Source of the DNA: Juglans regia
Taxonomy: Eukaryota > Streptophyta > Magnoliopsida > Fagales > Juglandaceae
Length of the DNA stretch: 64,000 bases
Reading direction: 5' to 3'
NCBI RefSeq assembly: GCF_001411555.2
Contig: NC_049904.1
Location: 24,503,370 to 24,567,369, forward strand
Part shown: piece after piece, positions 11,196-22,827 of the stretch
Layout of the letters: each line of letters begins with the position of its first letter
Numbering within the stretch: position 1 is the stretch's first letter
Notes under the pieces: model-generated
What the model saw: only the letters and a program-made list of their open reading frames with translations
Databases searched by the model: none
What the model was told of the DNA's origin: nothing
Position numbers and translations under genes: made by a program

Positions 11196-14100
11196 ATGTT
11201 ATTCTCTCGGATCTCTAGGATTCCGAGAACAGCCATTAACGGGCGTCGCTGGTTTCTCTCTCTGTGGCCAGAACACCATCCCCAACTCCGTCGCTCCGAG
11301 AATCCTTGCTTTCCTAATGGTTCTTCCTTTAAGGTCGCTCCCCTTCAAGAAATCTATTTGAACCTTTTTTGTTTGTTTTTTCTTGAATTGAATTGAATCT
11401 ACCATGTTATTCGGTGAGCTAGTGAGGTGAGCAGTATGTTATTTTATTAGGTTTACCTGGGAATACTTACTACTTGGTAAGATGAATGAAGTTGGGATAA
11501 TTGCTTATATAGCTTTTTTTTTAGAGTAAATTCCTAATCGTAGCCCCTGAGAATCAGTTCCAGAAAAAAGAAAAGAAAAATTTTTGGCCCCCATGGAATC
11601 TCTTCCCGTAATCAGAAGCTGTTCTTTGATGACGGGTTGTTGTTGTTGGTGGTGGTGGTGGGCCGGTGGCGGCGCTGCTTCTTAGCTTTGAACTTGATGA
11701 ACAGTTCATGAGTAAAAAGTTGCATTATGTCACTAGGGAAGAGTCGTGCTAGGTTTGGGTACATTCTTTTATTTTCAGAATATTTTATTATTATTTATTA
11801 TTTTTATTTAATTTTTTATATTATTATTTTTTTCATTACTATTCCCAACTTTTATCAACAATTTTCAATTTTTACTGTCCAAACGTATCTATATAAGGGT
11901 ACGGTACTTTACCTGATAGACCGAGGTCTGCTGGGAAATCCAATAGAAATAACTTGAGAAATCACTAGAGTATTTAAAGTTGACTGCTTTGAAGAAAATC
12001 TTTCATGTTTATCCTTTATCGATTTGGTGAATGTGTCTGGGCACGTGCATCTTTGAGTGCCAGTATATTTTTTTCGATCAACCTCTACTGTTTCTAACGT
12101 GTCTTTTTTCTTTCCTCATCTTTTATTAAGTAGAGCTCTACTCAAAACGACAAAGCTTGGTGGTTATATATTTATAGGCCACTTATTTTGTTCCCGCCAT
12201 TGTTTCTGGTGATTTTTTAGGTCTTGGCCGGTAGTGAAAAATCTTACTGGGGTTTTCCTGCCTTGCATGGTTTTAGACATAAAATCCATCATCAGAGCAG
12301 CTCCATAGTTGAGGTAAGGCGTATCATTTTCATTGCCTGCTTTCCTGAATATGCAATTACAATTACAATTACGAGTAAATGTACCTAGCTGATATATTTT
12401 ACAGGGGGAACGTGAATGTCAGAAGTCCAAGAATCATTTAGTTTTATAATGCTTTCCATTTCTTTTCCTCTGTTTTTTTTTTTTTTTCATTTCGTTTTGG
12501 ATTTTCCCTTGTTTGGCAGAAGTATACCGATATTTCATCCTGAATATATTTTAAATTTTCATATTCTCTCAGTCAATCTTGCATTTTATTTGGCCTTGGT
12601 TCTTGACTTGAAAATTGAAATTAATTCATGTGAGCGATCACAGTAAAGGATGAAATTTGAGAATAGCAAAGCTGAAGGTTGAAAATCCCTGGGTTGGGGG
12701 TATCTAAAACCAATTCCCTTTGTATGCCAAGGGTGGAAGTGTTCATTTTGTTTTTAGAAGGCTGGATGTAAGAGCTTGATAGTATAGAGGAAGTCATGTT
12801 TAAATGTATGAAGTAAATTGAGTGTGCAGATGACACTGCTAAATTATCTTTTTTCTTCTCGCAGAACTTTAAAAAAAAAAGGTATAAAGGAGCTTTGTTG
12901 TGATAAATATGTTGTTAGGAATTGAAGAAGGTGTTTTTGTGGAAATAGAGCTTTAGGAATGCAAGGATATTGCTTCTGGTGTATAATGTGGAAGGAATGC
13001 TAAAGGGAAAAAATCCATAGTTCAAAGTCGGGGGTTATGATGGTTTGGAAAAGGTCATGGAGAGAATCAGATAGTATGTTGGTTATGTAAATTTGTGTAA
13101 ACAAAATTTTTTTTGTTACTTTATAATCGTCGTATAATGAGTCACATACTTCACATGTTCTCTTTTTGCTTGTTATGCTTTGCACGTCACCCTTCCTGTA
13201 GGAAAGTAGCTTGTTCTGCCCCTTTTACCTTGATTTTCCTTTTCACCATTTCTCCAGGAACAACAAGACCCCTTTTCACTTGTTGCTGATGAGTTATCAC
13301 TTCTTGCTAACAGATTGCGGTTGATGGTAGTTGCTGAGGTATCTGATTTTCTTACTTTTCTGTTAACTGACAAATCGGTATTATTTTTGGGACCTTGGAA
13401 GAAGTAATTAAATATAGCTGTCTTTCATGTAACATTCAATTTGATATCATGTGATCAAATCGGGATTTCGTCTGATCCAGGTCCCCAAGCTTGCATCGGC
13501 TGCTGAATACTTCTTCAAAATGGGGGTAGATGGGAAGAGGTTTCGTCCCACGGTAACAAAATTATTACTTTATGCTAATCTTGAGAGCTTTCTCCACTTC
13601 TTGGGTGGTTGTTTGGTTGTCATCTTATGTTTTATAGAAATTTATGCTTTAATTGTGACTTTGATGTGAGAGGAAACCCTTCAAACAGACATTTCATTTT
13701 TTTTTTAATGGTCACACACATCATGCTAGTAGTGAAACATTCGCTATTCTACTTTGGTTTTTTTTTTCCCCCTTTACTACCATTATTTAAACAGGCCTTT
13801 GAGGCTATTGTCTCAGGTCAAACCTCAATTTAGTGATTTGAGACCCACATTTAATGGTGTTTCCCACTCATAATTTTTATTTATGAATAAGATATTTTAT
13901 TAAGATAAGTAGCAAGGCAAAGCCAAGTACACATGAAGTATGCAAAGCCAAGCCCACTCACATTTATACTTAGTTACAATGTGTGTCCCATATCCCTGTT
14001 AAATCTGTTCTAATATCAAGAACTAGTGTACACACATATTTACATACTTATGTTTTGTCTATTTTATCAATTTTCACAAGATTCTACAATCCCAAAGAGT

Positions 14101-17100
14101 ATTTTACATCTTCTGGTACTTGTGCTAAATAAATAAATAAATCTTGAAAGACTGTTGTAGTTCGAATCCTCTTGGGTGCAAACAATTTCTAGGGCCATCG
14201 GACTGGGAAAACTTTCCCTTGAATTACCCGAGGTGTACTTGTGGGAAACTCATTGCCGAGGGCCTATGCACCCCCGGGATTAGTCTGGATTTTGTTCTCG
14301 GACACCCGGTGCCAATAAAAAATAGTATATTATGCAAAATCATTGGTCTATATAGCTACTCCTCACCTGAATGTAATAGACACACTTCACATAAGTCCTA
14401 AGATTTGAAACTCTAGGGTGCTTCTCTATTGCTCTAAGTGTGGTGCTCTCTCTCTCTCTCTGTGTGCGTGCACGTTAGTTTTTTTTCCCAAATGCTAGAC
14501 TTCACGATGGGGGCAGCCCTCCCCTATAGGGATGACAATTTGTGTCGCATCATTCGGGTTCTGGTTACAAAACAATCAACTCTAACTTGACCCTAGTAAT
14601 TAAATGTGCCAGTACAGTTCAAGTCATTCGGGTTTGTGTTGGGTTATTCATGGTCACAAAGGAGTCAACTTAACCTGACCCAAATAATTAGATGCCTCAG
14701 TCCAATTCAGGTAATTTGGATTTGTGTTGGATTATTCGTCAACTTAACCTGACCTGAATTATTAATTGTCTCAGTCAGATTCAAGTCATTTGGGTTTGTG
14801 TCTGGTTATTTGGATTCAGGTCAGATTAACCTTCTTTTATCACTATCTATAATCATAGACACATTTTCTAATGTATCTATTTAGTCATATCGTTATCTTC
14901 AGTTCTTTATGAGACATTGCCTGAATAGCTTGGTCAATCATTGGTACACATCAACACATTGGCAACGTCCATCAGATTAGGAATATATTAGAAACTCGAA
15001 AGTTTTAAATTTTCAGGAATTCAAGTATGGATTGTGGTACTCAAAATAGGTCACCAATTTTATAAATATGACAATCCAGCAAAAGTTTGCACAAGTGAAA
15101 ATGGAAAAAAGGCACATACCAGTTCTTGAGTTTGGCTTTGACTATCCTCTTGTAGTAATCAAAGAAAAAAAATGATTCTTCATTTTTGGGATTTGATCTT
15201 GGTGGTTTTGATTTTGAGGATTTAATATTTGGGGATCTTATGACTAGGGTGCTAGGGTTCCTTCCAATACGAAGGTCAAAGGGTTTTTCATAATTTGAGG
15301 GTTCTCACTTTTTAACATTTGTGAATACTGATAAAAAAAAAAACTTTTTAACATTTGTGAATTTCTCGAAACTTACTTATCAAAATAGATGCACAGGTGT
15401 TTTTGTTTGTCATTAATATTCGAGTGTACCAGATTCACTCCTTGAGAGCCCTCTTTCTTTGTTTTGAAGTTGTCTCCAGTCTTAAAGTGAACTTATCAAA
15501 GTCCGAAATGGTTCCTGTTGGCTTGGTTAATAATTTAAGCGAAGTGGCTGCCATCTTGTGCTGCAAGGTGGCATCCTTGCCTATGAAGTACCTGGGACTT
15601 CCTTTAGGGGCTCCTCATAAATCCAAGGCAATGTAGGAAGGGATTGTTGAGAAAATCGAGTGCAAACTGGCGGGTTGGAAGAGAATTTACTTGTCTAAAA
15701 GTGGTAGAACCATGCTTATTAAGAGCATATTAACTAATCTTCCAACGTACTTTTTATTTTTGTTCCCTTTGCCTGCAGGGGTGGCAAATAGACTGGAGAA
15801 TATTTACCGTGACTTCTTGTGGGGAGGGTTAGAAGATGAGAAAAAATTATAGTTAATTAAATGGGATAAAATGTGCACCCTTTTGTCTTGTGGTGGATTG
15901 GGAGTTAGAAAATTGAGAACCTTCAACAAGGCTCTTCTTGAAAAGTGGCTATGGCGGTACCATCATGATGGGGCTCTTTGGAGAAGCATCATCGATGTTA
16001 AATATGGGAGCATTTGGGGGGATTGGTGCTCTAATGCAGTAAGAGGGGCCTCCTACGAGGTGGGTGTTTGGAAATTCATTCGGAATGGATGGGAAGATAT
16101 ACTCGGTAATTTCAGACTTGAGATGGGAAGGGGCACACGAATCAAGTTTTGGCATGATATTTGGTGTGGTGATGTGGCCTTGAAAAATGCTTTCCCCTCT
16201 CTTTATAGGATTGCGTTAGATAAGGATGCTTCTGTGGCTGATAATATGAGCATCTCCGCTAGTTCTCTTCATTGGTCTGTGAGTTTTTCTAGAGCTGTAC
16301 AGGATTGGGAGGTGGACAAAATTGCTGACTTCTACAATGTTTTATATGCGTTGAAAGTGCAAGCAGGAAGGGAGGCCAGACTATTATGGACACGTACAAG
16401 GAACAAGAAATTTTCAGTCCGCTCTTATTACAAGGTATTGACGGTTCACCCCTCCAAGTTGTATTTTTTTTTTTTTGGCTGGTTGGCATCCCAAGGGAAA
16501 ATATTGACTATCGACAAGCTGAAGAAGCATGACCTCTACTTAATAGATTGGTGCTTCATGTGTAAACACAACAGCGAATTAGCAGACCACCTGCTTCTCC
16601 ATTGCGAATTAGTCAAGGCTTTATGAGATGACATCTTCTCTAGGCTTGGTATCGCATGGGTTATGCCTAGGAGTGTGATGGATTTATTGTCATGTTGGAG
16701 AGGGATTCGGGACCACCGTCACATTGCTGCTGTTTGGAAGATGGTGCCTCTATGTTTAATGTGGTGCACATGGATTGAAAGAAGTGGTCGATGTTATGAA
16801 AATAGGGAACGCTCTCCAGATGGTTTTAGGGCCTTTTTCTATCACACATTGTTGCTTTGGGCTTCATCTATAGTATTGAACGGAGCAAGTTTAATGACTT
16901 TTATGCTACTTTTCGTAGCGAGTAGTTTGTAACTAGGCTCTTTCTTGTATATTTCCTGTGTACTCGGGCATTGCCTGTTTATGTGGATTAATAAAAATTC
17001 TTACTTATAAAAAAAATTATATATTCGAGTGTAAAAGAGTTATTAAAATATATTCAGAAGTCATTAAAACTTTTTGATGATCAATACCATGCATATAATG

Positions 17101-20100
17101 AGAATGGTGCAAATCGAATAGTGCATTACAAAAGTGGCGAATCATATAAATGAGTCAATAGGGTCAACCCATAGATTACACGAGTGGACCCAAAAATGAG
17201 TCAATTCGGGTTTGTTTCAAATTGATTTGGACATGATTAAGTACAATCCCAACCCTATTATTTCGTGTTGTGTTCATGTCGGGTTCATGGGCCATGTAAA
17301 AAGTTTCCAATCCTACTCCCCCTACAAATAAACTTTGTTACCATAGTGAAGAAAGGAATCAATCTTAAGTCTCTAGTGTGATGCCAAGAGACTTTACCAT
17401 CTAAACTAGTGGACACCTTCAATAGCTCTTAACTCTACTTTTTGTCTCATCAATACATTTTTAGGATATCAAAATACCTTTAGCAAAATCTGATTTGTTC
17501 TTTTATGTTTGATTAACACAAACTTAATTATTTTGAAATATAATTTAAATTGCATCACATATGAGTCTGGGACTCGTACTGTTTTCAAAAATTTTAAAGT
17601 TTTATTTTGGCACAACACCTTAGCTTCAAAAGGAGATTTTTTAGTAGGGAATGAATATGTGTTTGGGGATGTGGAATAATGAGAAACTTTTCTTTCAAAG
17701 AGTTGCAAGGCCTTGGTATGATTTAAGATGATAGACCCTTGCAGGAGGAATAGAGGTTTAGGAAGGCAACTGTTAGCAGTGACCTGGAAAGGATAATCCT
17801 TATGGAGGAGATATGTTGGAGACTATAATCAAGGGCATTGTGGCTTTAGGGAGGGTATAGATGCATAAAGTTATTTTATTGAGCGGCAATATGAATAGAA
17901 GGAGCAATTCTATTGACTCCCTACATGTGAATGGAAGAAACAATTGGAGTCACATTAGAATCATTATAAAGAGAAATAACTTCTCTCCCAAGTAATGTGG
18001 GATCCCATACACCAGCTATAGTCATCCTCAGTATGGGGTATCACAATCTCTTGTATAACGGCTTTAGTAAAATTTCTTACATTGGATAGTAATAGTGGTT
18101 AATTGTTTTTACAAGTGCAAGAAGAGTGGGGGAATTGGGTGCGATCATACCAGCACTAATGCAACGTATCCCATCAGAACTCCGAAGTTAAGCGTGCTTG
18201 GCAAAGAGTAGTACTAGGATGGGTGGCCTCCTCGGAAGTCCTCGTGTTGCACCCCTTTCTTGCTCACATTATGTTTTGTATCATAACCCCAAGGGGTTGG
18301 TTCAAGTGGTAAAGGCCTTGGTCTTGGTTGTATGCTCCCTCCAGGTCTTAAGGTTATCCTCTTGGGTGCAAACAATTTCTAGGACCATCGGACTTGAATT
18401 ACCCGATGTGTACTTGCGGGAAACTCCTTGCCAAGGGCCTGTGCACCCCCGGGATTAGTCAGGACTTTGTTCTCGGACACCCGGTGCCAATAAAAAAAGG
18501 GGGGGGCAGATTACCTTCTTTTGCATTGTGAGGTTTCTATCCTTCTAAGGAACATGGTTTTTGACATCTTTGGGGTTAGATTGGGTTATACCTTCTCATG
18601 TGCTGGATCTTTTAATGTGTTAGAAAGGACAGTTTGGTAGTCATCAATGCACACTGCTTTGGAGAATGGCCACGTTGTGCTAATTGTGGTGTCTTTGAAG
18701 AGACAAAATTGATCTTAGTTTGGAGGATTGTGAGAGATTGGTACTGGAGCTTACCGGAGCTTCAAATCTTTCTTTCTTATTACCCTCTTTCATTGGATTG
18801 TGGTACAAAATTGTGCTACTTTAAATTTCTAATTTTCAAGAATGTTTGACACTTTTTTCCTTTTGCTAGTTAGGTGGATGCCTTGTATCCTTTCAGTGTA
18901 CTGAAGTAAGACACTTTTCGTCCTAATAAAACTTTTCATTACTTATAAAAAAAGAGTATTTTTTATGGATTAAAAAAAATATCCATAGTTTTGCCTGTAC
19001 ATGCTGTTGATGTGCTCTTTCTCTGAGTTTAATTTTATCTTTTTGCCCTCCAAACAAACTAGCCATTTTTTCCACTTGCTCATGCACCACAATGGGGACT
19101 TGATGTTTCACAGCTATTGTTTTGGGAATTTATGCCAGCAACACTGTATGTGTCTCGTCATCTTGTGTGTATCGAATGACATATATATGTTCCATGCAGG
19201 TTTTGTTATTGATGGCAACAGCTTTGAATGTCTCTATACCAGAACCATATCCCAGTGGGTACGGAGATGCTTCTGACGAACTACGTGCCAGACAGCAATG
19301 TATAGCTGAGATCACAGAGATGATTCATGTCAGTTATTCTTCTTTAAACGCTTTTGTGCAATATTTTTGCTGATCCTGATACATCTTTGGATCATCAGTT
19401 CCTGAATGAGATAGTAAGAAATGAGAGTTCCAGTCCACTGATCATTTTTAATCATGGCTCATTTCATCTGTTTGTTTGTCTTTTATTTTTCGTTTTGCTA
19501 GTAATTTTAAATATACTATTTTATTCCATTTCTACCTGGTAGCAACAGGCTATGAGAAGATCTTACCATTTTCATTCTTCTCATTTCTATGTTGTGATAC
19601 ACGTGTATTTGAAATGGCCCTTGAGAAAGCCATAGACCATGCAGTTGGCTTTTTCCTGTATTGTTCTGCACAGTTGTGATGCTCCTTTTCATACCATGAG
19701 CCTTCTTCATTATTTCTTGGATACTCGACATACTTATGTCATTGTCTTTAGGTGGCAAGCCTTCTACATGATGATGTCTTGGATGATGCGGATACAAGAC
19801 GTGGCATTGGTTCACTAAATTTTGTAATGGGCAATAAGGTACGTTTTCTATTTTAAATTGGTCACATTTTCCTTTTATTTTTGTGAAAATACTAATTTTA
19901 ATGTATCTCTGCTTTACTATATTGGCAATCACTGAAATTCTGTTTTGGCTCTTTTAAAGAGTAATAGACTGTTTTCAGGGATTTTCGCTCCCCCTGATGT
20001 TTTGCCAATCCAAGTTGTGGAGCAGAGTAGCCTGACATTGTTTTTTATCCTTTGGCTCATTTGAAATGCAGATAGCAGTACTAGCAGGAGATTTTCTGCT

Positions 20101-22796
20101 CTCTCGAGCTTGTGTGGCACTCGCCTCATTGAAAAACACGGAGGTGTCATATTTCTTCTACATATCAATAGAAGTGTCAAACTAGATTGAGCAATGATAT
20201 GGAGGTGTAGAGTTTTTTTTTTCAACTCATTGTCTGTGCCATTAACGTGTATCTTTAGGTTGTATCATTACTGGCAAAAGTTGTGGAGCATCTTGTGACA
20301 GGTGAAACCATGCAAATGAGTGCTACATCTGAACAACGTTGTAGGTATCCTGCTCCACTATTCCCATCATTTATAAATTTCGGGAGTACATATGCAAGTC
20401 TTATGAACACAATAGTTTCTCAGCATTCATTTCTCTCGTTTTTCCAACCTGTCTGGTATTCCTTATACTTTCATACTTGCTGATGCCTCAGATCATCCGA
20501 GTGTAGTTTGTCACAAACTTACTTTAATGCAGGATGGACTAAATAGTTTTCACGCACAGATAACTTTACTAAGATGATTGTTCTCTTCTTTTTCTTTTTT
20601 TTTTTTTTTTTTTTTGTGATAAGTAAACAAGGAGATATACAAAGGTACGCCCTATCTATGTGGACGCAATAGAGACAAGAAAATCATGTAAATCAAGGCC
20701 ATTAAAGTCTATGGCCCAACAAGTACATAGAGTTCTAATAAAAAAAAGCTTTTAGTTCCTCTATTTATCTCTCCTTGTCTTTGAACATCTGATCATTGTG
20801 CTCCTGCCACAAACACCACAAAATGCATATAGGGACCACCTTCCACACAGCTTTAATTTGTTGAATTGTTCCAAAATTTGTGTCACTGGTTCTACAGTTT
20901 GAATGTCTGTTTTTTCTACGTTCCTATGTTTTCTCTGTTTAGGTAAACATGTTTTATCTATTTAATATCTTCTGTGATTTGCCCATCTGCATTGTATTGA
21001 TTTTGTTCAACATTGGAATGATGCAATATCCTCAACTGTTGATCATATTTACGTTAGAATATTCAGTTTCATCATCTCTCTCTTGTATTTATTTTTTAAA
21101 AGACTCACTTTACCATATGTCATTCGTTATGTCGTCCTCTTGTAGCTCAAAGGAGAGAATTAGTGATTTGTGTGAGATGATACTTCTGTCCTAAACGAAT
21201 TAGGTGATGGATGTTTTGTGGAAGATTTAACACCTGATAAAAAAATTTGCATTGACTTGACCAAAAGCCACCGAGACATTTGACCTGCTTGATGCTTAAG
21301 TGCCCACCTATGGCTTAGTAGCACAAGCTCACATCTCGTAACACGTATGCTGTGCCTTGGTAATTCCTTGATTCACCTTAATAAATATTGTCAGCTTCCA
21401 GCTTGTGCGTGCATGTGGGCATTATCAATTCATTTATAAGTTTAGCACAACATCCCTGCAGGCAATGGTTGCCTTCTTGGGGGTGAATATTCCATGGAAA
21501 GTGTGGCTTAAACACGAGGTGTGCGCACACACATAACACATCAAACACACGACTTCCTCATGTGAATGCATGTGAATGCTGTAGAATCACTCATGTGAAT
21601 GCATGTGATTATGTGGCAAGATATGAGTAGATTGGGTATCTTGGGTGAAACTGGAGATTCATAATTCATGTTTTAACTGTTAGAAGTTTCATTAGTAGAC
21701 ATTAGCTATGCATTTATATACAAGCAAAGTTCAGTTAGCAAGAAATTTAAGCATTTAGTGAGTAGTTCGTAGGTACTGTTCACACTACTGAACTGCAAAA
21801 TGATCCATGCTACTGCAGTTATAGCAGTGAAACAGTAAGGATAATTTGGTCTTTTGATTTTGATAAGTACAGTTCTAATAAACCCCAACCTTACCTCCAG
21901 GATTTCTGGAGTAGTAGTAATTTTGTGATAATACAGTCTTCTTTTGGCAATTGCAGCATGGAATATTATATGCAGAAAACATACTACAAGACAGCATCCC
22001 TAATTTCCAACAGCTGCAAAGCAATTGCCCTTCTTGCTGGGCAGACTGCTGAGGTTGCAATGTTGGCTTATGAGTATGGCAGAAATCTGGTTTGTTTCTC
22101 ATCCAAAAATAAAGAACAAATCTGGCCTGTAAATTATTTTAGCTCTCTTATCTGTTAATTACTTCCTGGGAAAGAACTAATCCAAAAAAAAAAATTACTT
22201 CCTGGGAAAGAATTAGAGAGTGACGGAAGTCTGGAATAAGCTTTCCTTCCTAACCTCAAGTTACTAGGCCTCTCGTTCTATACAGATAAAAAAATGGCAG
22301 AAAAATGAACCGCACCTGAGGATCTTATGAGCTGATTTAATGCTCTGGCAGGTCAAAGAGGATCGCCTATACATTATTTTCTGAATTAAATGACTAGTTG
22401 GGGCTTTCTCTTGTATCGCCCCTCTGCACTCTTAGTGAAAATTTGAAGTACCAAGAAATACCAAAATTGTTTTATGCCTAACTTATTGTTGTAGTTAATT
22501 TAATTCAATTTTTGTAATCAAGTATATGGGTTTGGGTCCATTTGTATTGCAGTTTTTGCAATTGCCTACGTTTATTGCTAAGCTCTATTAGGATCAAGTT
22601 TAGAAGGAGAATGCTGTTATTATGTAGAAGAGCATAGCTTTTCATGTTAAATGATAGCACCAGTCATCTTTACCTTGATTGGCATGCTGTTATCTATATG
22701 AAAGGTGAAGAATGGGCTGTAAACACGAGACCATAAACTACAGTTCTGTATGCATGGAGAGGGAATCAGGGGGGAGAGGGGATGAGCAACCCAAAC

Positions 22797-22827
<31 letters not shown>

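Larger units (their letters stand above)
14527..17315. mobile_element. hAT-like non-autonomous DNA element in intron 4, interrupted by a LINE
   Basis: The left end reads TAGGGATGACAATTTGTG. The right end, inverted, reads TAGGATTGGAAACTTTTTAC, giving short imperfect terminal inverted repeats. Flanks are CTCCCCTA (14519-14526) and CTCCCCCTA (from 17316), an 8-bp duplication with one inserted C. Subterminal CGGGTT/AACCCGA blocks occur at both sides. The left part holds about three repeats of 74-87 bases (units start at 14551, 14625, 14712 and 14787). No transposase frame was seen. The LINE at 15429-17020 lies inside. Confidence 0.6.

Noticed and set aside
11071..11361. Open frame overlapping exon 1 of the synthase gene in another frame
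   Set aside because: It contains CT-run-encoded LSLSLSL and no family similarity; the overlapping frame from 11196 starts like SPS3 proteins.
18137..18255. Functional 5S rRNA gene
   Set aside because: Single copy with about six substitutions, inside an intron and outside any tandem array; a dispersed copy is likelier.
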